DNA of 64,000 nucleotides from Caloranaerobacter sp050286925 (GCF_050286925.1 NZ_JBFWFX010000003.1:1-64000); one strand, 5' to 3'. Shown: positions 7,744 to 16,307, counted from the first letter of the stretch. A program made the numbers and translations. The notes: generated from the sequence alone by a model not told the origin.

Positions 7744-8676
7744 ATGGGGGATGATGTTTTAAATTTGATGATTATGAGAAATAGAATAGCAAAAGAAATA
7801 GGCTTTTCTTCTTATCCTGACTTAGTATTAGAAACAGATGAGATAGAAAAGAAAAGCTTGATTAAGCTATTAAATCAATATTTGAACAAAAATCTACCTA
7901 AAGCTAAAGAAATAATAAAAAAATATAATATTAGTTGGGAAAATTGGTTTGTAGATTTAGAAAAGATTGGGTTTATTAATACAACATATAGTCCAATTGA
8001 ATTTATTGATAGATTATTTAAAATACTAGGGTTAGAAGATTTAAAGAATACAATAAAAGTAACTATTAAAGAAGAATGGTATGCAGGATTTGCAGCTGCA
8101 CTTTCACCAACTGATGTAAGAATAGTTGTAAAACCTATAAAATCTTTGAGGAATCTAAAAGTTTTATTCCATGAAATTGGACATGCAATTATGTATAGTT
8201 TAAATGAGCAAGAAGGATTGTATAGAGTTTTGCCGGCTAGTTTAGATGAAGCAATGGCTGTCGTTATGGAGTGCATAGCTTCTGAGTTACTTTTAAGTGA
8301 ATTAGAGCGAGAAAAAGTTTATGAAATAATAGTACTAGAATATACACTTTTTGCTATAAGTGCACTTTTCGAATTTGAGTTATGGGATAACCCGTATAAA
8401 GCAGAAGAACTTTATATTAAGCATTATAGTAAATTGGGGATTAAAATAGATGATCCGTGCATTTGGGCTTTTGACTCATTTAGAAGCATAGATCCAGTGT
8501 ATATACAAAATTATGTCATTGGAGCAGTATTAGCAGAAAAGTTAATGGAATATTTTTATGATAAATATTCAAATAAATATAAAGAATGGGGCAATTGGTT
8601 ATATAAGAATATATATTTGGATGGAAGAAAGAGAAGTTTTAAAGAAAAGGTTAAAGCGTTAGACAATTTTATTTAA
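7744..8676 (+). CDS. M3-like zinc metallopeptidase, probably N-terminally truncated
   Basis: A 310-residue protein with the zinc motif HEIGHA at residues 143-148 and a candidate third ligand Glu169 (SLDEAMAVV). The opening RNRIAKEIGFSSYPDLVLE matches the interior of M3/M2-type oligopeptidases, whose members are usually 500-700 residues, so about 200 N-terminal residues appear to be missing. The frame is closed upstream by a stop at 7711-7713 inside the right inverted repeat, so the cassette may have cut the gene. GAGG before ATG 7744 is adjacent to the start, and a weak internal start is possible. It may still be translated but is unlikely to be a complete enzyme. M32 or M2 membership is an alternative. 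Confidence 0.65.
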   Translation: MGDDVLNLMIMRNRIAKEIGFSSYPDLVLETDEIEKKSLIKLLNQYLNKNLPKAKEIIKKYNISWENWFVDLEKIGFINTTYSPIEFIDRLFKILGLEDLKNTIKVTIKEEWYAGFAAALSPTDVRIVVKPIKSLRNLKVLFHEIGHAIMYSLNEQEGLYRVLPASLDEAMAVVMECIASELLLSELEREKVYEIIVLEYTLFAISALFEFELWDNPYKAEELYIKHYSKLGIKIDDPCIWAFDSFRSIDPVYIQNYVIGAVLAEKLMEYFYDKYSNKYKEWGNWLYKNIYLDGRKRSFKEKVKALDNFI

Positions 8677-8871
8677 TATTTTGTTAGTATACTCTGGTAT
8701 TATTAATGTTATTTTGGGATTTGAATTAGTGAAAGTTTCAAAAATGCAGAAAAACTTATTGATTTACAAGAAATAAATGAGCAAGATTTTTTTGAGCTAT
8801 TTGATAATTTAACTACGTATTTTAATATACAGACGGCTTTAGTGATTATAGGTATTTGTGCTGTATTTTAA
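8677..8871 (+). pseudogene. Remnant of a small two-helix membrane protein
   Basis: Two frames read as one broken protein: LLVYSGIINVILGFEL in one frame, then, after a shift, ESFKNAEKLIDLQEINEQ followed by a DFFELFDNLTTYFNIQ stretch and a hydrophobic end LVIIGICAVF with a stop at 8869-8871. There is no start codon or SD. The family is not recognised. Confidence 0.45.
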
Positions 8872-8959
8872 GCACGTGTTAGAGATTAAAGACAATTAGT
8901 TTAAATTTTATAAAACTACTGTGTATGAAATTAAATTAAATTAAATTTTAGCTATGTTC

Positions 8960-9036
8960 TAAAAGAAAGTAACTTATTTTTTTAGAATGAAATAAGGAAA
9001 GAACTAGGTAATAATCTAGGAAACTACAATCAGTAG
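8960..9036 (+). pseudogene. Echo of the nucleotidyltransferase gene 3' end
   Basis: The bases GAACTAGGTAATAATCTAGG and the CAATCAGTAG that follows resemble 6797-6837 (GAACTAGACAATAATCTAGA, then GAATCAGTAA), with weaker similarity upstream. It would encode NLGNYNQ-stop against NLEKLKNQ-stop in the intact gene. The rest of 8872-9129 holds no gene. Confidence 0.45.
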
Positions 9037-9129
9037 AGAAAAGCTAAATAAAAATCTTTAGCAATAAATATAGAAAAACAAGAAATAATTTAAAAGATAG
9101 TTAGAATAAATAATTATGGAGGAGATAAA

Positions 9130-9780
9130 ATGTTGAGAATTATACTTGCAAGACATGGAGAATCTCAAGCAGATGTAGAAGGCCGTCATGAAGGAAGAGC
9201 AGATTTTCAATTAACAGAAAAAGGTGAGTTACAAGCAAGTTTATTAGCCAAGTATTTAAAAAATAATTACAAAATTGATGAGATTTATTGTAGTCCCTTA
9301 AAGAGAGCGTATTCAACTGCTGAAAAAATAGCAAAAGAATGTGGAGTAAAAATAATAGTCAAAGATGAGTTGATGGAAATAGATAATGGATTATTAGCAG
9401 GTTTAACTTTCGAAGAAGCTCAACAAAAATATCCTTTGCCTCCTGAGGGTAGAAAAATATACGATCCATTACCAGGTGGTGAATCTATAATAGATTTTAG
9501 AATAAGAATTGAGAAGTTTTGGATTAGATTTTTAGATGAAAAATATAATCCTAATGAAGAAAAAACAGTTTGTATCGTAGCACATGGAGGAACAATTTCA
9601 ATGCTACACAAATCAATATTAAGACTAACGTTAGATACAGATATTAAGTTCCCAACAGGAGATACAGGTTTTCATGAGTGGATTATAAAAGATAAAGAAA
9701 AAGTCATTTTAAGAATGAATTGTCAAGAACATTTGATTGATTATGCATATTTGCAATTTGATAGCGAATGTGCTGTGTAA
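9130..9780 (+). CDS. Histidine phosphatase family protein
   Basis: A 216-residue phosphoglycerate-mutase-like phosphatase. The catalytic RHG motif is LARHGESQAD with His9, the second arginine region is CSPLKRAYSTAEKIA, and the second histidine is in VAHGGTISML. Family members remove phosphate from small molecules such as cobalamin precursors (CobC), sugars or nucleotides; the pocket does not identify the substrate. Given the CobO-like gene 2 kb downstream, a CobC-like role is possible but unproven. GGAGGAG lies just before the ATG. Typical length is 190-220 residues, so it looks complete. Confidence 0.9.
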   Translation: MLRIILARHGESQADVEGRHEGRADFQLTEKGELQASLLAKYLKNNYKIDEIYCSPLKRAYSTAEKIAKECGVKIIVKDELMEIDNGLLAGLTFEEAQQKYPLPPEGRKIYDPLPGGESIIDFRIRIEKFWIRFLDEKYNPNEEKTVCIVAHGGTISMLHKSILRLTLDTDIKFPTGDTGFHEWIIKDKEKVILRMNCQEHLIDYAYLQFDSECAV

Positions 9781-9823
9781 TATAATTTGAAATTCAAAAA
9801 TTCAGTATTTAAAGGGGGATTAT

Positions 9824-10816
9824 ATGGATAGCAGAAAAAGAGAGCTAATGAAAATTTTAAAAATTCCAAAAGAAAGAAGATATACTGAATATGAAGTACT
9901 AGAAGAAAAAAAGTATGAAACTTATATCATAAAAAAAGTTAAGTATAAAGTATATGGTGAATATATTGAAGCATATATTTTAATTCCAAACAAAGGTGGT
10001 GTATTTCCTGGTATACTAGCAATACATCAAGATGGTGAAAGAAGGCCTTATGAGTTTGGAAAAAGCGAAGTCGCTGGATTAGGGGGAGATAAAGAATTAG
10101 CGTATGGTTTAGAGCTCTGTTTGAGAGGATATGTTGTAATTTGTCCTGACAGATTTGGGTTTGAAAGTAGAAGCTTAGCCAATTCAAAATATGTTGACAT
10201 GTTTAAACATATGAAATTAGTAATCAAGATAGATTACAATGGAAAAGAAAGAGAAATAGATTTATCTGAAGATTTATATAGAGGATATAAAGCAAACTAT
10301 TATTTAACACGAGGTAAGACTCAAATGGGGGTAGAATTGACTGAGCTTATGATAGCAATAGATATTTTAGCAGGAATGCCTGAGGTAGATAGTGAAAGGA
10401 TTGGAGTTATAGGTCATTCAGCAGGGGGTTTACTTGCAGCCTATTTAATGTATATTGATGAAAGAGTTAAAGTAGGATGCTCTTCTTCAGGAATAGCTTC
10501 TATAAAAAAGGATTTTTATCCAGATGAAGGTTTAAGAGCACTACAAGGGTTTGGTAGTATTGCAGTCATTCCTGGGATATTAGAATGGGGTGATATTGAA
10601 GATATATTGGAAGGATTAGCACCTAGACCTTTTATTGAATTATCATCTGATGCAGATAAAAAAGAGTATTTTAATAAGGCAATAAAAAAATATGAAGAAA
10701 TGGGATGTAAAGAGTGTTTAGAATATGATTGGTATAATGCTGGAGTACATATTTTTAGAAAAGATAAAAGAGAAAAGTGCTACAAATTTATTGATAAATG
10801 GTTAAAGCAACAATAA
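9824..10816 (+). CDS. Alpha/beta hydrolase (dienelactone hydrolase/esterase-like)
   Basis: A 330-residue soluble hydrolase. The nucleophile elbow is GHSAGG at residues 197-202 (Ser199), the acid is probably in SSDADKK, and the catalytic His is in AGVHIF near the C-terminus. The N-terminal ~50 residues form a cap-like extension before YILIPNKGGVFPGILAIH, as in acetyl-xylan-esterase/abhydrolase_7 proteins. No signal peptide is present. AAGGGGG before ATG 9824 is a good SD. It is followed 17 bp later by the EFR1 gene, so it may head a short operon with EFR1 and CobO. Confidence 0.85.
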   Translation: MDSRKRELMKILKIPKERRYTEYEVLEEKKYETYIIKKVKYKVYGEYIEAYILIPNKGGVFPGILAIHQDGERRPYEFGKSEVAGLGGDKELAYGLELCLRGYVVICPDRFGFESRSLANSKYVDMFKHMKLVIKIDYNGKEREIDLSEDLYRGYKANYYLTRGKTQMGVELTELMIAIDILAGMPEVDSERIGVIGHSAGGLLAAYLMYIDERVKVGCSSSGIASIKKDFYPDEGLRALQGFGSIAVIPGILEWGDIEDILEGLAPRPFIELSSDADKKEYFNKAIKKYEEMGCKECLEYDWYNAGVHIFRKDKREKCYKFIDKWLKQQ

Positions 10817-10833
10817 TCTGGGGGGAGTAAAGT

Positions 10834-11673
10834 TTGAAAGTATTAATACTATATTTTAGTGCTACAGGTAATACATATTTTATTGCGAATCTAATATATG
10901 AGAAACTTAAAATAAATGGTTTTAAGGTTGAATTAGAATCAGTAGAAACTTTTTCTCCAGGTGATGTAGAAAAATATGATATTCTTATATTCGGTTTTCC
11001 TGTTTATGCTTTTGATATGCCATTATTTTTGCAGAATTATATAAATAATCTCTCACTTCCAAAGACTCGGGGTGTTATTTTATTTTCTACGATGGGATTA
11101 TATGGAGGAAATTCTTCAAGAAAAGCATCTAATAGATTTATTAAAAAAGGATTTATTCCATTAGGCTGTGAAGAATTTAAAATGCCAGGATCAGATGGGT
11201 TGGCTTTCATGAAGAAAGATTCAAAATTTGTTAAAAAATTATTATCAAAAAATTATTCTGAATCTAGAAAAATCAAAGACTCGGTAAACAGGATTTTGGA
11301 TATTGTTCGAAACAATCGTTTGTCAGATAAATTACAAGAGAAAAATGCAGTAATACCAAGGCTTAAAATAAGTGGATTAATTTTAGATGTTTTTATGGGA
11401 TTAATTTTTAATCATGTTGAAAAAAAGATGAAAGGTAAATTCTGGGTTGATGATAAATGCACAAAATGTGGACTATGCAAAGAAATTTGTCCAGCAAAGA
11501 ACATAAAAATAAGTGATGGCAGAGTTGAATTTTTGGATAAATGTTACTTATGTATGAGATGTGTCCATCAATGCCCAATTGAGGCTATTCAGATTGGAAA
11601 ATCGACAGTAGATAAATTCAGATGGAAAGGTCCAGATATGCAATATAATCCGTATAAAATATTAAAGAGGTGA
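10834..11673 (+). CDS. EFR1-family flavodoxin-ferredoxin fusion
   Basis: A 279-residue electron-transfer protein. The N-terminal ~165 residues form a flavodoxin-like domain (FMN phosphate loop FSATGNTYF, residues 8-16). The C-terminal ~75 residues are a bacterial 2x[4Fe-4S] ferredoxin with Cys209/212/215/219 and Cys237/240/243/247. It starts at TTG after GGGGGAG. The stop codon region overlaps the SD of the next gene, a CobO-like adenosyltransferase, so the two are translationally coupled. Known biology: corrinoid adenosyltransferases of this class need reduced flavodoxin to make cob(I)alamin. A role as the reductant for CobO is therefore a reasonable inference. A decayed partial copy lies at 6811-7108. 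Confidence 0.9.
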   Translation: MKVLILYFSATGNTYFIANLIYEKLKINGFKVELESVETFSPGDVEKYDILIFGFPVYAFDMPLFLQNYINNLSLPKTRGVILFSTMGLYGGNSSRKASNRFIKKGFIPLGCEEFKMPGSDGLAFMKKDSKFVKKLLSKNYSESRKIKDSVNRILDIVRNNRLSDKLQEKNAVIPRLKISGLILDVFMGLIFNHVEKKMKGKFWVDDKCTKCGLCKEICPAKNIKISDGRVEFLDKCYLCMRCVHQCPIEAIQIGKSTVDKFRWKGPDMQYNPYKILKR

Positions 11674-11681
11674 AAAGGTTT

Positions 11682-12197
11682 ATGGAAAAAGGATATATAC
11701 ATATTTATACTGGAAATGGAAAGGGAAAAACTACTGCAGCGCTAGGGTTGGCTTTAAGAGCAATATGTGCAGGTAAAAAAGTTTTTTTTGGTCAATTTGT
11801 TAAAGGTATGAAGTATAGTGAAGTAAAAGCAGAGGAGTATTTACCGAATTTTGAAATACATCAGTTTGGGGAAAATTGTTTTATTTATAATGATCCAACA
11901 GAAGAAGACATTGAATTAGCAAAAAAAGGACTCGAAATATGCGAAAGAGTTTTAAATAGTGGAGAGTATGATGTAGTTGTTTTAGATGAATTGAATATTG
12001 CTCTATACTATAATTTACTTTCTATAGAAAGAGTATTAGAAATCCTAGAAAATAGAGCAGAACATGTCGAAGTTATAATAACAGGAAGATATGCCCCAAA
12101 GGAATTAATAGATATTGCTGATTTGGTTACTGAAATGAATGAAATAAAGCATTATTATACAAAAGGTGTTATGGCAAGAGAGGGAATAGAATGTTGA
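11682..12197 (+). CDS. cobO: Cob(I)yrinic acid a,c-diamide adenosyltransferase (CobO/BtuR type)
   Basis: A 171-residue P-loop protein with GNGKGKTTAALGLALRA at residues 11-27, the DVVVLDELNIALYYNLL Walker-B region, and ITGRYAPKELIDIADLVTEM near the end. All are hallmarks of CobA/CobO/BtuR ATP:corrinoid adenosyltransferases, which attach the 5'-deoxyadenosyl ligand in B12 synthesis or salvage. ATG 11682 is preferred over the GTG at 11670 because AAGAGGTG lies at 11664-11672. The length is normal (about 170-200). No other B12 biosynthesis gene is nearby, so it probably serves salvage. A paralogous P-loop role is possible but less likely. Confidence 0.85.
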   Translation: MEKGYIHIYTGNGKGKTTAALGLALRAICAGKKVFFGQFVKGMKYSEVKAEEYLPNFEIHQFGENCFIYNDPTEEDIELAKKGLEICERVLNSGEYDVVVLDELNIALYYNLLSIERVLEILENRAEHVEVIITGRYAPKELIDIADLVTEMNEIKHYYTKGVMAREGIEC

Positions 12198-12212
12198 TGG
12201 GATGGTGGTGTT

Positions 12213-13004
12213 ATGGATTATGATATTATTAAACATATGCCAGAACAATTGAAAGACATTATTAAAGGAAGTAAGTGGGTAAAAGATACTATTGGACGTT
12301 CTGATGCTCATATTTATTATCTAAAAGGAATTTCAAATGATGCATATTTGAAGGTTGTATTACAAAACTCTTTATTAACTTTATTACCAGAAAAAAGAGT
12401 TATAGAATGGTTGCAAGGGAAATTACCAGTTCCCAAAATATTATATTATGGAATACATAAAGACATTGAATATTTGTTAATTTCAGAAATTGAAGGTGAA
12501 GATGCCAGCAGTAAAGTTTTTAAAACAGAGCCACATAATTTAATTCGTATTTTAGCAAGAAGTTTAAGAATGATACATACTATACCTATCGAGAATTGTC
12601 CATTTGATCAGAGACTAGATACTAAACTAAAAATGGCTAAAATTAGAGTAGAGAAAGGATTAGTTGATGAAAATGATTTTGAACCAGCATATCTTGGAAA
12701 GACTGCAAAATATATTTATCAGGAAGTATTTAAAATAAGGCCGAAAGATGAGGACTTAGTTTTTACTCATGGAGACTATTGCTTACCAAATATAATAATA
12801 AAAGACGGTAAATTAAGTAGATTTATTGATTTGGGAAGAGCTGGGGTAGCTGATAAATATCAAGATTTAGCTTTAGTAGTAAGAAGTATTGAACATAATT
12901 TAGGTTCAAAAAAATGGAGTGATATGTTTTTAAAAGAATACGGGTTAGACAATATTGATGTTTCAAAGCTAAAATACTATATTTTATTAGATGAGTTATT
13001 TTAG
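12213..13004 (+). CDS. Aminoglycoside 3'-phosphotransferase-like kinase
   Basis: A 263-residue APH(3')-family kinase. The catalytic loop is HGDYCLPN at residues 186-193 (Asp188, Asn193), the metal-binding Asp206 lies in FIDLGRAGVADKYQDLA, and the C-terminus YYILLDELF matches the typical APH(3') ending. Upstream are the ATP-binding lysine (YLKVV, Lys47) and the hinge LLISEIEGED. These enzymes phosphorylate kanamycin and neomycin; whether this one confers resistance cannot be told from the sequence. The SD is weak (GGTGGTG). It lies 15 bp after cobO. Confidence 0.85.
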   Translation: MDYDIIKHMPEQLKDIIKGSKWVKDTIGRSDAHIYYLKGISNDAYLKVVLQNSLLTLLPEKRVIEWLQGKLPVPKILYYGIHKDIEYLLISEIEGEDASSKVFKTEPHNLIRILARSLRMIHTIPIENCPFDQRLDTKLKMAKIRVEKGLVDENDFEPAYLGKTAKYIYQEVFKIRPKDEDLVFTHGDYCLPNIIIKDGKLSRFIDLGRAGVADKYQDLALVVRSIEHNLGSKKWSDMFLKEYGLDNIDVSKLKYYILLDELF

Positions 13005-13006
13005 TT

Positions 13007-13127
13007 TGAAATTGTACTTGTTGATGGAAATGAAGAATTAATGGTTAAATCTTATAGGTTTAGTTTGTCTGTATGGATGATATGGTTAATACTATTTATT
13101 ATAAGAACAGTGATAAATATGATATAA
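13007..13127 (+). pseudogene. Remnant with one membrane helix
   Basis: Directly after the APH stop codon, 39 codons are open: FEIVLVDGNEELMVKSYRF, then a hydrophobic stretch LSVWMIWLILFIIRTVINMI, then a stop. There is no SD. It looks like the C-terminal end of a membrane protein gene; the family is unknown. Confidence 0.35.
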
Positions 13128-13177
13128 GTGTTTAGTTTTAATTATATTTTTAATATGGAAAACTAGAGGTGAAAATA

Positions 13178-13654
13178 ATGTTTGAATTTAGAGAAATAGA
13201 CGAAAAAATACGAAAAAAGGTATGTAATTTTATTGCAGAAAATTGGGGTTCACCAATTATGGTTTCAAGAGATAAAAAACATTTTATTGATAAACTACCA
13301 GGATATCTAGCAATGAGAGAAAATGATATTATTGGACTTATTACTTATAATATAATAGATGATGAATGTGAAATTGTTTCTTTAGATAGTAAGCAGGAAA
13401 ATTTGGGTATAGGTACTAAATTAATTAATTTAGTAATAGATAAAGCCAAAAAGAGTAATTGCAGACGAGTATGGCTAATAACAACAAATGATAATACTAA
13501 AGCGATAAGATTTTATCAAAAGAGAGGTTTTAACATGAAAGCACTTCATTTAAATGCGGTAGTTAAGGCAAGAAGAATAAAGCCCGAAATACCATTGTAT
13601 GGCTTTGATAATATACCAATATTACATGAAATTGAATTTGAAAAGATATTATAG
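13178..13654 (+). CDS. GNAT-family N-acetyltransferase
   Basis: A 158-residue acetyltransferase with the acetyl-CoA pyrophosphate loop ENLGIGTKL around residues 74-82 and the following helix LINLVIDKAKKSNCRRVWL, then NTKAIRFYQKRGF, the classic motif B. The substrate is unknown. ATG 13178 follows AGAGGTG (13165-13171) at 6 nt. It is the last gene of the accessory run and ends in a hairpin shared with the convergent ychF gene. Confidence 0.88.
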   Translation: MFEFREIDEKIRKKVCNFIAENWGSPIMVSRDKKHFIDKLPGYLAMRENDIIGLITYNIIDDECEIVSLDSKQENLGIGTKLINLVIDKAKKSNCRRVWLITTNDNTKAIRFYQKRGFNMKALHLNAVVKARRIKPEIPLYGFDNIPILHEIEFEKIL

Positions 13655-13670
13655 CTGTTATTTAAACATA

Positions 13671-13707
13671 AAAATGGCAGAATCGTCATTTTAGATCCTG
13701 CCATTTT
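13671..13707. terminator. Bidirectional terminator between GNAT and ychF
   Basis: Arms AAAATGGCAG (13671-13680) and CTGCCATTTT (13698-13707) pair perfectly. The A tract and T tract make it work in both directions between convergent genes. Confidence 0.8.
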
Positions 13708-13714
13708 ATACCTA

Positions 13715-14806
13715 TTACACATTAAATCTAAATACTACTACATCTCCATCTTGCATTACATAATCTTTACCTTCTAATCTTATCAAACCTTTTTCTCTAG
13801 CTTGACTATATCCACCTGCACTTATTAAGTCATCGTAGCTTACAACTTCTGCTCTGATAAATCCTCTTTCCATATCAGAGTGTATTTTTCCCGCTGCTTG
13901 TGGGGCTTTAGTTCCTCTTTTAATAGTCCAGGCTCTAACTTCTTTTTCTCCCGCTGTTAAGAAAGAAATCAAACCTAAAAGTTTATAACTTGCTTTAATG
14001 AGTTTATCTAATCCAGATTCTTTTAATCCAAGTTCTTGTAAGAATTCTTTTTTCTCTTCATCATCTAGTTCAGAAATTTCTGCTTCAATTTTTCCACAGA
14101 TAGTTACTACTTCAGAATTTTCCTTTTTTGCATATTCTTTAACTTTTTTAACATATTCATTTTCATCTTCTGATGCGATGTCATCTTCTGAAATATTAGC
14201 TGCATATAATACAGGTTTGTATGATAGCAAATTTAATCCTTTAACAAATTTCTCTTCTTCTTCATCAAAATCAAGAACTCTTACGGATTTTCCTTCTTCT
14301 AGAACTTCACGAATTCTGATTAAAATATCAAGTTCTTTTTGATAGGATTTATCACCTTTTAATAATTTTTCTGTTTTAGCTATTCTTTTATTAATTAATT
14401 CAAGATCGGAAAGAATAAGTTCTAAATTGATAATTTCAATATCGCGTATAGGGTCTATATTTCCTTCAACATGAGTAATATTTTCATCTTCGAAACATCT
14501 TACTACATGAACAATAGCCGCTACTTCTCTTATGTGAGATAGAAATTTGTTTCCTAGACCTTCGCCTTTACTTGCACCTTTAACAAGACCTGCGATATCA
14601 TAAAATTCGATTGCAGTTGGAGTTACTTTTTTAGGATTTATCATTTCTGCTAATTTTTCAAGTCTTTCGTCAGGCACAGCAACTACACCAACATTTGGTT
14701 CTATTGTGCAGAAAGGATAATTAGCCGATTCTGCTCCAGCAGATGTAATTGCATTAAAAAGAGTACTTTTTCCCACATTTGGCAAACCTACAATTCCTAA
14801 TTTCAT
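13715..14806 (-). CDS. ychF: Redox-regulated ATPase YchF
   Basis: A 363-residue Obg-family P-loop protein. It starts MKLGIVGLPNVGKSTLFNAI (P-loop residues 8-14), then has a coiled-coil A domain and the C-terminal TGS-like domain (RAWTIKRGTKAPQAAGKIHS, ending KDYVMQDGDVVVFRFNV). YchF/OLA1 proteins prefer ATP over GTP and associate with ribosomes. The length is exactly that of the family. GGAAG precedes the start on the minus strand. It is one of only two protein genes on this strand in the window and is convergent with the GNAT gene. Confidence 0.97.
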   Translation of the reverse strand: MKLGIVGLPNVGKSTLFNAITSAGAESANYPFCTIEPNVGVVAVPDERLEKLAEMINPKKVTPTAIEFYDIAGLVKGASKGEGLGNKFLSHIREVAAIVHVVRCFEDENITHVEGNIDPIRDIEIINLELILSDLELINKRIAKTEKLLKGDKSYQKELDILIRIREVLEEGKSVRVLDFDEEEEKFVKGLNLLSYKPVLYAANISEDDIASEDENEYVKKVKEYAKKENSEVVTICGKIEAEISELDDEEKKEFLQELGLKESGLDKLIKASYKLLGLISFLTAGEKEVRAWTIKRGTKAPQAAGKIHSDMERGFIRAEVVSYDDLISAGGYSQAREKGLIRLEGKDYVMQDGDVVVFRFNV

Positions 14807-14909
14807 TAATATCTTCCTTTCAATCGATAGTAATAAAATATAACTAATTTTAACAGACTAAATTATACAATAACTTTAAGAATACATCAACTACAAGGGA
14901 GGAAAAAGT

Positions 14910-15110
14910 ATGGATAGAGATATGCAAATAAGTTCAATTATTTCTTTTGTAGACAATAATAGAGAATCAATGGCTAGTAGAATGGTTTGTGCTAAAGTAT
15001 TAGGTCAAAAAAATGGGAGAATAAATGATGAAATTGTAAAAGAACTTCATGCTAGGCTTCCTAGAGCTAAACAAGAAGTAATCGATGATTGTTTTGAAAT
15101 AATTAAGTAA
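14910..15110 (+). CDS. Small conserved-looking protein of unknown function
   Basis: A 66-residue, soluble, mostly helical protein (MDRDMQISSIISFVDNNRES and so on, ending QEVIDDCFEIIK). A strong GGGAGG SD precedes the ATG and codon use resembles its neighbours, so it is likely real. No family is recognised. It lies between divergent ychF and pstS. Its stop is followed within about 15 bp by the first Pho-box repeat, so it is probably outside the Pho regulon. Confidence 0.6.
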   Translation: MDRDMQISSIISFVDNNRESMASRMVCAKVLGQKNGRINDEIVKELHARLPRAKQEVIDDCFEIIK

Positions 15111-15124
15111 GTGATGTTTGGCGA

Positions 15125-15189
15125 TTAACAATTCTTTAACATTAATTTAACTTCATATCAACATAAGCAGAAAAGTATTTAGCTATAAT
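15125..15189 (+). promoter_or_regulatory. Pho box and promoter of pstS
   Basis: Four hexamers spaced exactly 11 bp apart: TTAACA (15125), TTAACA (15136), TTAACT (15147), TCAACA (15158). A TATAAT -10 element lies at 15184-15189, 20 bp after the last repeat. This is the layout of PhoP-activated promoters in Firmicutes, where PhoP dimers replace a -35 element. Confidence 0.85.
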
Positions 15190-15233
15190 TAAGACGTAGA
15201 AAAAAACGTATAAAAAATAGGAGGAGTGCAGAT

Positions 15234-16199
15234 ATGTTAAGTAAAAAAGCTAAAAAGTTTTTAGTTTTAACTTTAAGTTTAGCAATGGCTATTTTTGTGT
15301 TTGTAGGCTGTGGTAGCGAAATACAAAAACAAAAAACAAATGATCAGGGAAAAGTTAATACAAGTAAATTATCTGGAAAGATAGAAATAGATGGTTCTAG
15401 TACAGTTTTCCCTATAACTGAAGCTATGGCTGAAGAATTTCAGAAGATGCATAAAGATGTTAAAATAACAATTGGAGTATCGGGAACAGGTGGAGGGTTT
15501 AAAAGATTTACAAAGGGAGAAACGGATATAAGTGATGCTTCAAGGCCTATAAAAGATAAAGAAGCGAAAATAGCACAAGAAAATGGTATTAAATATAAGC
15601 AAGTTAAGGTTGCATATGATGGAATTTCAGTGTTAGTTAATCCACAGAATGATTGGGTTGATAATTTAACAGTTGAAGAATTAAAGAAAATTTGGGAACC
15701 AAATAGTACAGTGAAAACATGGAAAGATATAAGACCTGAATGGCCAGATAAAGAGATAAAACTTTATGGCCCAGGAACTGACTCTGGTACTTTTGATTAT
15801 TTTACAGAAGAGATTATTGGGGAAAGTGGCAAAATTAGAACAGATTTTACAGCTTCAGAGGATGACAATGTATTAGTTCAAGGTATAGCGGGAGATAAGT
15901 ATGCACTAGGTTATTTTGGATATGCTTATTATGTTGAAAATAAGGATGTATTAAAGGTTGTACCTATAAATGGTGTAAAACCTACTACAGAGACAATTGA
16001 AAACGGTGAATATACACCACTTTCAAGACCGTTATTCATATATGTATCACAAGATTCATTTAATAACAAAGAACAAGTTAGAGAATTTGTTAAGTTCTAT
16101 TTAAAAAATGCAAGAGATATTGTTCCAGAAACAGGTTATGTTCCATTAAAACAAGAAGTTTATGACAAACAATTAGAGGAATTATTGTCAGGGCAGTAA
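15234..16199 (+). CDS. pstS: Phosphate-binding lipoprotein PstS
   Basis: A 321-residue substrate-binding protein. The N-terminal lipoprotein signal ends at VFVGC (Cys26). The mature part has the phosphate-binding signature IEIDGSSTVFPITEAMAEEF, the SGTGGGFKRFTKGETDISDASR loop region and a GPGTDSGTFDYF loop. It captures phosphate outside the membrane for the PstCAB transporter. GGAGGAG precedes ATG 15234. It has its own Pho-box promoter and is followed by a terminator, allowing more PstS than permease to be made. Confidence 0.97.
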   Translation: MLSKKAKKFLVLTLSLAMAIFVFVGCGSEIQKQKTNDQGKVNTSKLSGKIEIDGSSTVFPITEAMAEEFQKMHKDVKITIGVSGTGGGFKRFTKGETDISDASRPIKDKEAKIAQENGIKYKQVKVAYDGISVLVNPQNDWVDNLTVEELKKIWEPNSTVKTWKDIRPEWPDKEIKLYGPGTDSGTFDYFTEEIIGESGKIRTDFTASEDDNVLVQGIAGDKYALGYFGYAYYVENKDVLKVVPINGVKPTTETIENGEYTPLSRPLFIYVSQDSFNNKEQVREFVKFYLKNARDIVPETGYVPLKQEVYDKQLEELLSGQ

Positions 16200-16243
16200 A
16201 GATGCCTCAATAAATTCGAGTTTTTTATAAAAATATTATTGAT

Positions 16244-16290
16244 GGCTAATAGCTATTGGTTATCAACTGTTGGCTGTTAGCCTGTTTTTT
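16244..16290 (+). terminator. Terminator after pstS (GGCTAATAGC repeat family)
   Basis: Arms 16244-16253 and 16273-16282 pair over 10 bp with one wobble, followed by TGTTTTTT. The same core recurs at 58613-58637. Confidence 0.75.
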
Positions 16291-16307
16291 ATGCAATAGT
16301 ATACTAT

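Noticed and set aside
8921..8950. AAATT tandem units as a satellite
   Set aside because: Only about three units in a very AT-rich stretch; not significant.
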